Shown: positions 20,794-32,110 of the stretch, one piece after another
Position numbering within the stretch: the stretch's first letter is position 1
Layout: each line of letters begins with the position of its first letter
Source of the DNA: Aquarana catesbeiana
Taxonomy: Eukaryota; Chordata; Amphibia; Anura; Ranidae
Reading direction: 5' to 3'
Length of the DNA stretch: 64,000 bases
Assembly: GCF_042186555.1 (NCBI RefSeq)
Contig: NC_133326.1
Location: 96,408,288 to 96,472,287, forward strand
Translations under genes and position numbers: made by a program
Notes under the pieces: generated by a model
Database searches by the model: none
The model's input: the letters and a program-made list of their open reading frames with translations, nothing else
What the model was told of the DNA's origin: nothing

Positions 20794-22200
20794 CAGTGGA
20801 TAGTGCAATCTCAATTCAGTCTATTAGTTTGGAGAAGGAAGGGGGTAGGAGGAGGAGAACTTTGCTATCATATGCTATGGGGCTATGTGTTTCTATTGAT
20901 ACAGTGTAGGGAGACATAGCTCTAGTCCCTGCATACAAGGGTGTCTTCATAGGATGCTGCCAGTGAAAGGAACCATTCTGAAACAGGAAACCTGGGGCAG
21001 ATAATGGCACTATATTAAAATGGACTATAGGAATAAAGGGATAATGAACCTGCATGCTCAGTAAGTAATTAAATCAGCTGCTGAAAGCACTTAAAATGTT
21101 GGCCGTTTAATATTTCTCACAAGGTTTGATCTGCATGGGGTAAATTTATATAAGGTGAAGTCTCAAACAAGCTGCCCAGTGAAAGCCTACTGCATATGTA
21201 GGCTAACGCGAGCTTTTCCACAAAATCAATAACATTTGGCAGTTTACACATTGGTTTCCCTTTTTGCCCTGTCCACAGGACAGTTAGGGCTGGCTCTCCT
21301 CTTATAAACCAATATAAAGGCATTGCCAGCAATGGGGTGCACAGACAGTCAAGCACTTCTCTGAGTCAGTACTATCAAAGTGTTTACTACAAGTCACACT
21401 TCTAAGTATTCTACATCATTCTCAGGTAAACTCCACATTTTAGCAGTGTTGTAAATAAATACATTTTTGCCGCAAGGGTGACCAGCTTAATCTTAACACC
21501 TCTGCAGCAGTAAGTTGTGCCTCCTGGGCTTTGCCTGGTCCCACTGCACAAAGTAATTATCCAGAGAAACAGGTTCACAATATTATCTGCTTGTAGGTTT
21601 ACTGTAAGTGGCACAAGCAATGAGACATAAAAATAGAAACCTTGATGTGTTTCGCATGTGAATGTGCTTATTCATATTGTCAGCTCATAGTTGCTGAATT
21701 ATTAAATAAGCACCAGCATTTGGCAAATTTTTTCTTACTTATATAGGTTACAGGACACTGGATGCTGCATTCTAGAACCAGTGACTTATATTGCTACCTT
21801 AAGGAAAATTGGACACTGAGGACACCCGGTATAACCCCTTCCACTCCCAGCATGTCTCTTTTTTTGTTAATGACCTTAGGAAATAGACACCTTCTCTCTC
21901 CAAGAAGCAAAAACATTTTCACTTTTTACAAAGTCTGCTTTTTTTCTTCTATCAAGATTCCTCAGCTTCTTCTGTTTGCAGATTCCTGATCCATAACTTC
22001 TCAACTATGCCCTGGGGTACTGTACCTGGAACCCACCAGAAAGAAGATGCAGGGTGCTGGATCCTGCGGTTGCTGCTCACCTAGGCATGTGATTAAAACA
22101 CATATAATGTGCTAAAAATAATGCTTAGCAAGAACTTTGAAATGGAAGTTTCAGAAAGTATTGTAAACCACATTCTCCCACAAAATCATAGAAGAGAGAC
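20794..22200. other. unassigned sequence with a decayed module
   Basis: No gene recognised. A degenerate hammerhead-like module is at 21644-21675, annotated separately. Confidence 0.4.
21644..21675 (-). other. decayed hammerhead-like module
   Basis: Minus strand: ATGAATA in place of CTGANGA (21669-21675), one A, stem II interval GCA..TGC (21654-21667), GAA, ACACAT (21645-21650), C. ACACAT is what ACGCGT becomes after two CpG transitions. The register matches the other modules. Stem I is not convincing. Confidence 0.4.
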
Positions 22201-22207
22201 TAGTATA

Positions 22208-22530
22208 ATGGGACTTTAATTGTGCCTCAATAGAAACATATAATCCACAAAATATCATAAAAGCAGGGAGTGTTTGTTACAGTACAGTTAGTATTCCACA
22301 TATAATGAACACAAAAGTACAGTTACAAATTAGCATAATAGATCACACATAGGTACAGTTACAAATTGGCGTAGTAGATCAATGCGTTTCGCAAATCTAA
22401 TTGCTTCTTCAGGATCCGCGCCAATGTTCACAAAACGATACGGCACAATTTTAAAAAACACGCTTGCTTCAAGCAGCCAGCGAGAGGTCAAGATGACAAA
22501 CCCATCAAATTTCACCATACAGAGCCAAAG
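22208..22530. mobile_element. partial foldback-type element with hammerhead-like module
   Basis: Begins GGGACTTTAATTGTGCC like the elements at 8168 and 13487 and contains the best-preserved module (22366-22424). Internally it has a short direct repeat, TACAGTTACAAATTAGC then TACAGTTACAAATTGGC (about 22320 and 22354). No inverted second arm is visible, so it is a single arm or a truncated copy. Confidence 0.5.
22366..22424 (-). other. hammerhead-like module, best preserved
   Basis: Minus strand: outer stem TTGGCG (22419-22424), inner stem GATC, CTGAAGA (22406-22412), one A (22405), stem II GCAA-loop-TTGC (22391-22404), GAA, ACGCAT (22382-22387, one CpG change from ACGCGT), T (22381), inner stem GATC (22377-22380), then CGCCAA (22366-22371). 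Two stem I helices are separated by an internal loop of unequal sides (2 and 5 nt), as in natural hammerheads where this loop contacts loop II. The core heptamer and GAAA are intact. The extra A before stem II is the only departure. Confidence 0.7.
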
Positions 22531-23984
22531 GGTAGGGGGTGTCTACATATACTCAAATCAGTACATATCAATAACCATCACAGTATCCCATAGTGAGATC
22601 CATAAGTGGTGCAGTCAAAAAGAAATAGCGAGTACTCCTACAGTGTAGCATTATGCATGCTTTCAACTTGCCCAGATGAAGGTCCGCATATTTTCTCTCA
22701 ATGCTGTCTGCCAAATAAACAAAAGTAAAAGTAGGAGCAGCTGGTCCAAAAGGGGTGCAGCCCCCCCCCCCCCAGTTTGCATGCAGGGATGCATGCGGAG
22801 CACCAGACTCATAGGTTTCTATAGGTTTTTTTTTTTCCTTCAAGCCACATGATTAGAGCCTGAGACTCTAAGTGGCTTGAAAAAGGTTGGGCTCGCTATT
22901 CACTATCAATATTCGATAATGTCTTCCGGCTTCTCCCGGCTAAATAGGACATGAGGCGGATCAGGTTGGCTGGGAGGAGAAGCTGAGGTAGCTGCGGCGC
23001 CACGACTATGGAGCGGTGAATGTGGACCTGGGGGGGGTTTGTTTGCCCCCCCCAAAAGTTTAGTACCTGCCGCCACTGCTTACAAGCACTTGTAAATCCT
23101 GTAAGTCCACAATCATCCTATTTTTCTCTCTGGCCAGATGTTGGCGACTATTTAATAATAATTTCATATTGCAGCTGTATGTTACAATGTTATAATGTTT
23201 TAGACTATGTATTATATAGTAGATGGTGTGACAGTGAGAGGCCCTGTCACTGCGAAAAAAGGAAAATGTGACAAAGGATTCACATTTAGGGTTAATGTGA
23301 AGTTCCAGACTATTGTTTCTGATCAGAGAAAACTGTGTATTTGGCTTTCTCCAGATTCTGTAGCTCTGAATCTGAACTTTCAATCCTGTGTCTGGGTTTT
23401 ACCAGATGCCTGCAACCTGTGTAAATATACAGGTGTGCAGGGTCATTATATACTTAGGTCTGAAGATAGCTCAGAGCTCCCAATCGGGACTGCTCCTAGT
23501 GTGAGGGACAGAGGGTGTCACTCAGGGGTCAGAGGTGCCCCAGCTAGCAGCCAGGAGATGACAGGTCTCGTTCCAGGAGTCAGATCGTCTCCAATCAGGT
23601 GTCAGGTGAACCTCAATCCATAGGCCAAAAGTGGGTTGTGCCGTAGGGCCCTGCAACAAAAGGCTAAGAGAGCCAAAGTGGTCCAGGTAGAAAGGCTGGA
23701 CAATACATTAGTCAGCGGAACTGTTAAGAGGAGCAGTGGCGCTCCCAACAGGCAAGCCAGATGGCTCTGTATTTTCATTGTTTGTATTTTTATGTGGAAG
23801 AAACCCCTGTGTGGACAACTAATGTGCATGTGAACTTTCCATTTATTTAATAAAAGTGGGCTGCCATGCCCTAAAATACAGTTTCGGACTGGCACAACTC
23901 ATTGTAAAAGCACTTGAGTTTAATTTCCCCAGTGCCAGAGTGAGCAGCAACAATCTAGGTTATATGTTTTTAATCTCTGAGGCT
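22531..23984. other. unassigned sequence; small hairpin and C/G runs
   Basis: Contains a perfect small hairpin, TTCAAGCCAC (22839-22848) against GTGGCTTGAA (22872-22881), with inner TTAGAG/CTCTAA. It also has a C-run at about 22761-22774 and a G-run at 23031-23037. The block at 23135-23181 recurs at 25856-25904. No gene recognised. Confidence 0.45.
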
Positions 23985-24176
23985 GGGTTCACACTGCGGT
24001 ATGCTCACAGCAGGGGTCCGGTGCGTCCCTGTTCACTGTTTCAGGTCCATTTTCGATCTGAATTTTTGGCTGAATTCGGACCTGAAACAGACCAGAAGAC
24101 ACACAGGACAATCTCCTGACATGCGAATTGGATGTGGGGAAAGCCGCATCCAATTCGCAATAGTGTGAACCCAGCC
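23985..24176. mobile_element. MITE with GGCTGGGTTCACACT termini
   Basis: Left terminus GGCTGGGTTCACACT and right terminus AGTGTGAACCCAGCC are perfect inverted repeats. The interior also pairs (GGACCTGAAAC with GTTTCAGGTCC; GAATTGGATG with CATCCAATTC). 190 bp, non-coding. The right end abuts a TTAA that starts the next element. Confidence 0.8.
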
Positions 24177-24829
24177 TTAAAGTGGATGTATCCCCCACAC
24201 CACATGAATAAATACTGTTGTCAGGATGATAAAGTATGTATCTATACATGGCTTCTAATTCTAATCCTACTTTCCACAATTCACCCTCTTTCCTACACCG
24301 AGCCCCACAAAACTCTGGAATCCATGGGCGGGTCCTTTGCTGTGGCGCTTGGTGGGCTGAGCCGTGACATCACTAGGCTCCCGCCCACAAGCGGCATGAG
24401 TACGAACCTTGTGCTTGTTATGCTAGAAGTGCATGCACAGGGGACACAGAGCGCGCTCTGGGCAGAAGCAGAGCGTGCTCAGGCCCCCCCCCCGTGACTC
24501 CTGCGCATGTGCCACACAGGCTGTAGTGGAGAGGAGTTTTCAGTATAGCTAGCACAGCTCTGAGACGCTGAGAGAGGGGAGATGTGAAGCTCTGTATGCT
24601 CGTTCGTTCGTGAGATAAGGAAATCATCTGTCACTCACAGCAAGGGGGAAGAATGGACTGGTATTTCTCTGTCTGTCCATTTTTATTTTACTGAAAAAAA
24701 ATAAGGGGATTGCTCAGTGCTGGATTAACTCTTTGTGGCAAGACTGGGCACAGGTGACATGAATACCTCTACTCTACAAGGTACAAGTGTTAATTAAAAA
24801 AAAAAAAATCGGGTTTACATCCAATTTAA
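24177..24829. mobile_element. T2/Kolobok-like MITE, 653 bp
   Basis: Begins TTAAAGTGGATGTA and ends TACATCCAATTTAA, a T2-type inverted terminus bounded by TTAA. The interior is GC-rich around 24330-24500 with no supported gene. It directly follows the preceding MITE. Confidence 0.7.
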
Positions 24830-25175
24830 GGGACTATATTGGTGGGTACCCTCTTTATACATTTTTGGCATAAATACATTATAATATTTTAGACCTAATT
24901 TTCATGTGTTATAGGTTTTTTGCCAACATAAAAGTCCCATTTTTTTTTTTTTTTGACTTTTCGTTCTTTTGTTTTTGGGGGCGTGTGGCACCTACAATTT
25001 AACACAAATTCGGAGTTTCACTGATCCAGTCTTGTTAAATTGTTGGTTTATTCATGTTAGCCTTTTGATTGTTGTTTCCCACCACTCAGCTGGATTGCTT
25101 TGGATGTCCCATTTTTTACAGAATACTTCATCCTGTTGTCCTGTCATGTATGATTAAGAAAACAGCATTTTTGTC
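24830..25175. other. unassigned sequence
   Basis: No gene or repeat boundary; a T-run lies at about 24941-24954. Confidence 0.35.
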
Positions 25176-25439
25176 TTTCCTGTAAAATTGTTTTCTTGGA
25201 GTACATTACAGGACACAGTCCCCTCTCCTCTGTTCTTATAACCCACTCCTGTCACTCCTTGATACTAAATTGAGGCATGCTGGGAGTGGGAGGGATTCTA
25301 CTGGGCTGTCCTGACAGCTTTTCCTGCCAGTGTCCAAATCTCCAGAAGGTGGCAGTACAACCCATTCATTCCAGGATAGATCATCTTGTGTCCTGTAATG
25401 TACATCAAGAAAATAATAATAAATAAATTTACAGGTAAC
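25176..25439. mobile_element. MITE with ~40-bp inverted termini
   Basis: Left end CCTGTAAAATTGTTTTCTT then GGAGTACATTACAGGACAC. The right end is the inverse: GTGTCCTGTAATGTACATC, AAGAAAAT, and ATTTACAGG after an AAT simple-repeat expansion. Non-coding; family unassigned. Confidence 0.75.
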
Positions 25440-26060
25440 ACAATCGTCCTTTTTTTCTCTTTTTTTTAAATTGTTTTAATTGTTTAAATTAAGATCAGGA
25501 TGTAACTGTTACACAACAAAGCCTATTGGGCATACCAAGGCTTGGAAATAGAAAATAAGTTGACAAAAAAACATAAAAAAACAAGGTGATCGGTAACCAA
25601 GGCCTAAGGTGACCTAATTTAAGGTAGCTGGAGTGTACTAAGTAGACATTGTAAGACTTTCTCCCAGTACACAGGACCTAACCAAAAAGGTACACAAAAG
25701 CAAAACCGAGCATCCTATGGAGGCATTGGCGATGACCCAACAGTATCCCAGGACTCTGTCCAAATATCCCATACCTTTGAGAATTTTTTTGGGCATCCCC
25801 TAGAGTCATATATACATTTATATAATGGAACCATTTTGTTGACAACAGTCTTCCAACAGATGTTGGTGACTGTTTATTAATAATTTTATATTGCAGCTGT
25901 ATGAATGGTGACCTTATGAATAAACATGGGCAAAACACATCAAGGTTTCTTTTTTGATGTCTGTTTGTCAAACTGTTTGTCTCTAATATTGACAATAAAC
26001 CTTCGTTTGGATAGATAGTATCTGGACTTGTTTTCTTGGATAACGACTTTTCCAATATTG
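25440..26060. other. unassigned sequence
   Basis: No terminal repeat or conserved coding stretch found. The block 25856-25904 is a diverged copy of 23135-23181. Confidence 0.4.
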
Positions 26061-26064
26061 TTTA

Positions 26065-26330
26065 GTGGGGATGAGCCGAACACCCCCCAGTTCGGTTCGC
26101 AGCAGAACATGCGAACAGGCGAAAAATTTGTACGAACACCGTTAAAGTCTATGGGACATGTACGTGAAAAATCAAAAGTGCTAATTTTAAAGGCTTATAT
26201 GCAAGTTATTGCCAAAAAAGTGTTTGGGGACCCGGGTCCTGCCCCAGGGGACATGTATCAATGCAAAAAAAAGTTTTCAAAACTGACATTTTTTCGGGAG
26301 CAGTGATTTAAATAATTTTTAAAGTGAAAC
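26065..26330 (+). repeat. frog repeat ('AGTTCGGTTCGCAGCAGAAC'), copy 1
   Basis: Contains GAGCCGAACACCCCCC, AAAGTCTATGGGACATG, GTGCTAATTTTAAAGGC and TCCTGCCCCAGGGGACATG. The same segments occur in reverse orientation at 46618-47030. I associate it with a high-copy ranid repeat. It is truncated at its 3' side where Tc1 sequence begins. Confidence 0.7.
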
Positions 26331-26342
26331 AATAAAATTGAA

Positions 26343-26615
26343 ATAAAATTGACCTCAACCCGATAGAACACCTTTGGGATAAATTAGAGCAGAGACTGTG
26401 AGCCAGGCCTTCTCATTCACATCCGTGTCTGACCTCACAAATGCGCTTCTGGAAGTATGTTTAAACATTCTCATAGACACACTCCTAAACCTTGTGGCTG
26501 CAAAGGGCGGGCCAACTCAATATTGAACCCTACGGACTAAGACTGGGATGCCAATAAAGTTCATGTGCGTGTAAAGGCAGACATCCCAATACTTTTGGTA
26601 ATATAATGTATTTGT
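26343..26615 (+). mobile_element. Tc1-like transposon, 3' end only
   Basis: Encodes the very end of a Tc1 transposase: DLNPIEHLWDKLE followed by a stop and decayed text. The terminal region with CCCAATACTTTTGG (26585-26598) is the inverted end of a family different from the complete copy at 26732. The rest of the element is missing; the upstream neighbour is an unrelated frog repeat. Confidence 0.75.
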
Positions 26616-26731
26616 AATTTCAGCTGTTTTTCAGCAAGCATCAACCACCATTCTACAGCTTGACAATCTATTTCATTTTGTAACAAGGGGTTAAATTCTG
26701 TGTTACATTTATTCATAGGTTCATTCATATA

Positions 26732-28355
26732 CAGTGGGGACGGAAAGTATTCAGACCCCCTTAAATTTTTCACTTTTTGTTATATTGCAGCCATTTGCTA
26801 AAATCATTTAAGTTCATTTTTTTCCTTATTAATGTACACACAGCACCCCATATTGACAGAAAAACACAGAATTGTTAACATTTTTGCAGATTTATTAAAA
26901 AAGAAAAACTGAAATATCACATGGTCCTAAGTATTCAGACCCTTTGCTCAGTATTTAGTAGAAGCACTCTTTTGATCTAATACAGCCATGAGTCTTTTTG
27001 GGAAAGATGCAACAAGTTTTTCACACCTGGATTTGGGGATCCTCTGCCATTCCTCCTTGCAGATCCTCTCCAGTTCTGTCAGGTTGGATGGTAAACGTTG
27101 GTGGACAGCCATTTTTAGATCTCTCCAGAGATGCTCAATTGGGTTTAAGTCAGGGCTCTGGCTGGGCCATTCAAGAACAGTCACGGAGTTGTTGTGAAGC
27201 CACTCCTTCGTTATTTTAGCTGTGTGCTTAAGGTCATTGTCTTGTTGGAAGGTAAACCTTCGGCCCAGTCTGAGGTCCTGAGCACCCTGGAGAAGGTTTT
27301 CGTCCAGGATATCCCCGTACTTGGCCGCATTCATCTTTCCCTCGATTGCAACCAGTCGTCCTGTCCCTGCAGCTGAAAAACACCCCCACAGCATGATGCT
27401 GCCACCACCATGCTTCACTGTTGGGACTGTATTGGACAGGTGATGAGCAGTGCCTGGTTTCCTCCACACATACCGCTTAGAATTAAGGCCAAAAAGTTCT
27501 ATCTTGGTCTCATCAGACCAGAGAATCTTATTTCTCACCATCTTGGAGTCCTTCAGGTGTTCTTTAGCAAACTCTATGCGGGCTTTCATGTGTCTTGCAC
27601 TGAGGAGAGGCTTCCATCGGGCCACTCTCCCATAAAGCCCTGACTGGTGGAGGGCTGCAGTGATGGTTGACTTTCTACATCTTTCTCCCATCTCCTAACT
27701 GCATCTCTGGAGCTCAGCCACAGTGATCTTTGGGATCTTCTTTACCTCTCTCACCAAAGCTCTTCTCCCCCGATAGCTCAGTTTGGTCGGACGGCCAGCT
27801 CTAGGAAGGGTTCTGGTCGTCCCAAACATCTTCCATTTAATGACTATGGAGGCCACTGTGCTCTTAGGAACCTTAAGTGCAGCAGAAATGTTTTTGTAAC
27901 CTTGGCCAGATCTGTGCCTTGCCACAATTCTGTCTCTGAGCTCTTCAGGCAGTTCCTTGGACCTCATGATTCTCATTTGCTCTGACATGCACTGTGAGCT
28001 GTAAGGTCTTACATAGACAGGTGTGTGGCTTTCCTAATCAAGTCCAATCAGTATAATCAAACACAGCTGGACTCAAATGAAGGTGTAGAACCATCTCAAG
28101 GATGATCAGAAGAAATGGACAGCACCTGAGTTAAATATATAAAGGGTCTGAATACTTAGGACCATGTGATATTTCAGTTTTTCTTTTTTAATAAATCTGC
28201 AAAAATGTCAACAATTCTGTGTTTTTCTGTCAATATGGGGTGCTGTGTGTACATTAATGAGGAAAAAAAATGAACTTAAAAGATTTTAGCAAATGGCTGC
28301 AATATAACAAAGAGTGAAAATTTTAAGGGGGTCTGAATACTTTCCGTCCCTACTG
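26732..28355 (-). mobile_element. complete Tc1-like transposon
   Basis: Starts CAGTGGGGACGGAAAGTATT (26732) and ends with its inverse ACTTTCCGTCCCTACTG (28355), between TA dinucleotides (26730-26731, 28356-28357). The terminal inverted repeats are long, about 215-230 bp each (to about 26950 and from about 28140), and nearly identical, including the internal repeat GTCCTAAGTATTCAGACCC. Total length 1624 bp is normal for an autonomous Tc1-like element. It carries a single transposase gene on the minus strand with one internal stop. It looks young compared with the other Tc1 copies in the window. Confidence 0.95.
26948..27988 (-). pseudogene. Tc1-like transposase with one in-frame stop
   Basis: The cut-and-paste transposase of the element at 26732-28355. 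It has 347 codons from ATG at 27988 to a stop at 26948, the usual length for the family. The N-terminal helix-turn-helix half starts MSEQMRIMRSKELPEELRDR and includes an AGRPTKLS linker. The catalytic domain has LWSDETK (first Asp), a glycine-rich KHGGGSIMLWGCF stretch, FQQDND (second Asp) and NPIEHLW (Glu), with 34 residues between the last two, i.e. DD34E. Reading runs in a single frame apart from TAG at 27695-27697, between a QRCS and an EMGERC segment. All three catalytic residues are present. The protein as encoded would stop after 97 residues, within the DNA-binding half. Confidence 0.93.
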
Positions 28356-28357
28356 TA

Positions 28358-28733
28358 TTTACCCTTTCAGATATGTGGTCAGTAAATGCAAGGATTAAAA
28401 CACACAACACAAAGAATATAATAAAAAGTTTTACTTAGCTTCGATTAAAGATGTATTACAGATGATACGATACAGGATAAATATAGCATATTCAATTCCA
28501 GGGGACCCCATAACTTCTGAAAGTTCTGGAAGGCCATGGTCTGTTCAAACTCTAGGCACATTCATGTCCTTAGAAGAAGTCCACAGGCCTTCTCTATTGT
28601 CTGACCTTTTAAAGGCTAGATGGAAGGTGCGAAAAAGCTGGTTTTATCTGGTACTAACAAAAGACTAACCATAATGGTCCCGAGACCATGTGACCATCTG
28701 TGAGTGACCATATGTGAGATCAGAAACATACAT

Positions 28734-28782
<49 letters not shown>

Positions 28783-29321
28783 CAATCACCTTAAAACTAT
28801 TACTAAGTTTCTTGTAATTCAGTACAGTAACTAAAGTTATATATGAATATAGATCCATACTACACATTTCTATTCCATTTTAGGGTGTCTTAGTGACATT
28901 TAGAAAGGCAATCTTCAATGCACACTTGTCTGCAGCTAGAAAATGGAAAAAAATGGTTATACAGTAGATGAAAAGTAAATAATTTCATTAGCCACCCTTC
29001 CTCTGGTGATCATGATGATCTTTATAAAGACAAAGATTTTGAGTGGGTTAAAACCTCCAGATACCTGAAGAGAGAATAGGCAGCAGGTGAGGTTGTCACC
29101 TCAAGGCATACCATATAGTCCCTGGCAAGTGTAGAGAGATCAAACTTTGAGCAAATGAATCAGTCTTGGATATACAATGAATTTTAGCCACTTCTGTGTA
29201 ATATAAATAAATAGCTCTGCTACCATCAGCAATGCCAGTAACTGCTACCACCCCACCACTGTCATTTATATTAGTACCAAGTCCACATGCTACATTAGTG
29301 CTCTGCAAAATGTGCACCATA
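28358..29321. other. unassigned sequence with (AT)n microsatellite
   Basis: A pure TA/AT dinucleotide run lies at about 28738-28780. Otherwise no gene or repeat boundary was recognised. Confidence 0.6.
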
Positions 29322-29329
29322 TTCTATGC

Positions 29330-32073
29330 CAGGGGTAGGCAACCTTTTGAGCACAGTGTGCCGAAAAATGTTTTCAAAGAAATTGAGCGTGCCGATTTTA
29401 TAACAAAAAAATGTCAACTTCACACTCTTAATCACGAAAAGGATTTTTTATAAAGTAAATGCTGTAAACTATTTTAGTAGTGAGAAATTATCATCCTGCA
29501 CTCTCACGCCTCAGATCAGCCCCAATTCCTGAAACTTCAAATCTCAGATCACTGTCCCCCCTGCAAATCTGTTACACCACTGTACCCCCCTGCTCATCTG
29601 CCCCACCACTGTATCCCCCTGTACATCTGACCCACCACTGTACATCTGCCTCACTATGGCACTACCCTGCACATCTGCCCCACCACTGTCATCTGCCCCA
29701 CCACTGTACCCTCCTGCTCATCTACCCCACCATTATAACCCCCTGTACTTCTGCCCCACCACTGTACCACCCTGCCCATCTGCCCCACCAATGTACCTCC
29801 TTTCTCATCTGTCCCACCAATGTACCCCCTTTCTCATCTGCCCCACCGCTGTAACCCCCTGCACATCTGCCCCGCCATGGTAACCCCCTGCACATCTGCC
29901 CCAACACTGTACTACCCTGCACATCTGCCCCACCTCTGTACCCCCTGCTCATTTGTCCCACCACTGTAACCCCTTGTACATCTGCCCCATCACTGTACCA
30001 CCCTGCTCTTCTGTCCCACTACTGTAACCCCCTGCTCATCTTCCCCACCAATGTTCCCCCTTTCTCATCTGCCCCACCACCTCCATGCACGTCTGCTCCA
30101 CCTCTGAACCATCTTCTCATCTGTCCTAACACTGAACGTATCTGGTCATCTCCCTCCCACTGTAACCCCCTCTCTCATCTGCCCCATTACTGTACCTGCT
30201 GCACATCTGTCCCACCTCTGTCCCCCTTGCTCTTCTGCCCCACCACTGCAGCCCCCTGCTCATGTGTTCCACCAATGTACCTCCTTTCTCCTCTGTACCC
30301 CCTGCTCCTCTGCCCCCACCGCTGTAACCCCCTGCTCATCTTCCCCACCAATGTTCCCCCTTTCTCATCTGCCCCACCACTGAACCATCTTCTCATCTGT
30401 CCAACACTGAACTTATCTGCTCATCTGCCCCACCACTGTAACCACCTTTCTCATCTGCCCCACGACTGTTCCTCCTGCACATCTGTCCCCCCTGCTCTTC
30501 TGCCCCACCCACCACTGTAACCCCCTGCTCATCTGTCCCACCAATGTATCTCCTTTCTCCTCTGCCCCAACACTGAACCCCCCCTGCTCAACTTCCCACC
30601 ACTGTAACCCCCTTATCTGGCCCAACACTGTACCCCCCTGCTCATTTGTCCCACCACTGTAACCCGCTGCTCATCTGCCCCATCACTGTACCCCCCTGCT
30701 TTTCTGTCCCACCGCTGAACCCCCTTCTCATCCCTCCCACCACTGTACCTCCCTGCACATCTGTCCCACCACTGTAATCCCCCTGCTCATCTGCTCCATC
30801 AATGTACCCCTTTTCTCACCTGCCCCACCACTGTACCTCGCTGCACATCTGCTCCACCGCCGTATATCCATGCTCTTCTGTCTCACTACTGAATCACCTT
30901 CCCATCTGTCCTAACACTGAACCCATCTGCTCATCTGCCCCACCAATGTAGCTTCTGCACATCTGTCTCACCTCTGTACCCCCCTGCTCTTCTGCCCCAC
31001 CACTGTTCCCCCCTGATCTCCTGCCCCACCACTGTAACCCCCTGCTCATCTGCTCCACCAAGACACCTCCTTTCACATCTGCCCCACTGCACCACCCCCC
31101 TGCTTTTCTGCCCCAACACTGAACCCCCCTGCTCATCTGGCCCCAAACTGACCTCTCCTGCTCATCTGGCCCATCACTGTACCTCCCTGCTCTTCTGTCC
31201 AATTGCTGAACCCCCTTCTCACCTCTTCCACCATTGTACCTCCCTGCACATTAGCCCTACCGCTGTACCCTCCTGCTCTTCTGTTCCACCTCTTAACCCT
31301 CCTGCACATCTGCCCCACCGCTATACCCTCCTGCTCATCTGCTCCACTGCTGTACCCTCTTCTCTGCTATGATGTGGTGAGTGGTGAAAGGAAGCAGAGA
31401 TGAGACACATCTACCTGTCCTGGCACACTCATCCTGCTGATCCACCTCTCGCATCCAGCCCACGTGCTTGTATGTGATGTATGTGATGTCACATACAAGC
31501 ATCTGCAATGGATGCTCAGTTATGAGCTCAGGTCAGGGGCATTTTCTGAAAGCAGTGGGCCTGTGTGCAGGATCATAAGTTGGGCTCCCCGCAGCTGAGA
31601 AAAAGTTGTTGGGTGTGATTTTCATTGATGAATGAATACTGAATACTGGCTGTGGCTTAAAGGGACACAGAGTGCAGGGGTTCAGTAGCAAGGGATGCAA
31701 AAGTTCAGGAATAATTTCCACAAAGTTCCAAGAAGCTCAACAGTAATTCCACAAACTGTTTTCTCAATCACAGTGAAATCCCTTCTTTCTGATATTGATG
31801 GTGGCAACCAAGCGAGTCATCTTCCACCAGATGGTGGACAGGGCTAGCAGGACTGTGATTGGCTTTAGCAGTGGCCAAGACAGTCCTCCTACTCCTGGAA
31901 ACAGGGACCACCCCCCCAAGCAGAACTGCACCCAATCTCTTCCCCATCACAAAAGCTGACGATCGCAGCTACAGGAAAGTTAGCGAACCAAACAATGTTT
32001 CCCATCTTTTAGTGTTTCACTGACACTTCCCTGCGCTGCTCTGCTGACCAGTGCCGGGGGTTGCCTAACCCTG
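29330..32073. mobile_element. hAT-type non-autonomous element containing a minisatellite
   Basis: Left end CAGGGGTAGGCAACCTTTTG and right end GGGGGTTGCCTAACCCTG are hAT-type inverted termini. The flanks TTCTATGC (29322-29329) and TTCTGTGC (32074-32081) are an 8-bp duplication with one change. Inside, a short hAT-like left part (AGTGTGCCGAAAAATG), a large tandem array (29545-31370), then about 650 bp ending at the right terminus. No transposase is encoded. Confidence 0.85.
29545..31370. repeat. ~28-29-bp minisatellite array
   Basis: About 60 imperfect units of the form CTGCTCATCTGCCCCACC followed by ACTGTAACCCC. Units vary by substitutions (GCACATC, TTTCTCATC, GTACATC) and 1-bp indels. C-rich on plus, so long reading frames in all phases are repeats of the same text and not genes. 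Confidence 0.95.
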
Positions 32074-32110
32074 TTCTGTGCTGTCAGCTACGTCTACTCA
32101 ACTTATATGC

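Noticed and set aside
29480..31318. Long open frames on both strands with Pro/His/Ser-rich or Gly/Arg-rich repeats
   Set aside because: They are translations of the ~29-bp minisatellite; frames stay open because of the C-rich repeat, not because of a gene.
29545..31370. CRISPR-like regular repeats
   Set aside because: Units are contiguous with no unique spacers, and the genome is vertebrate.
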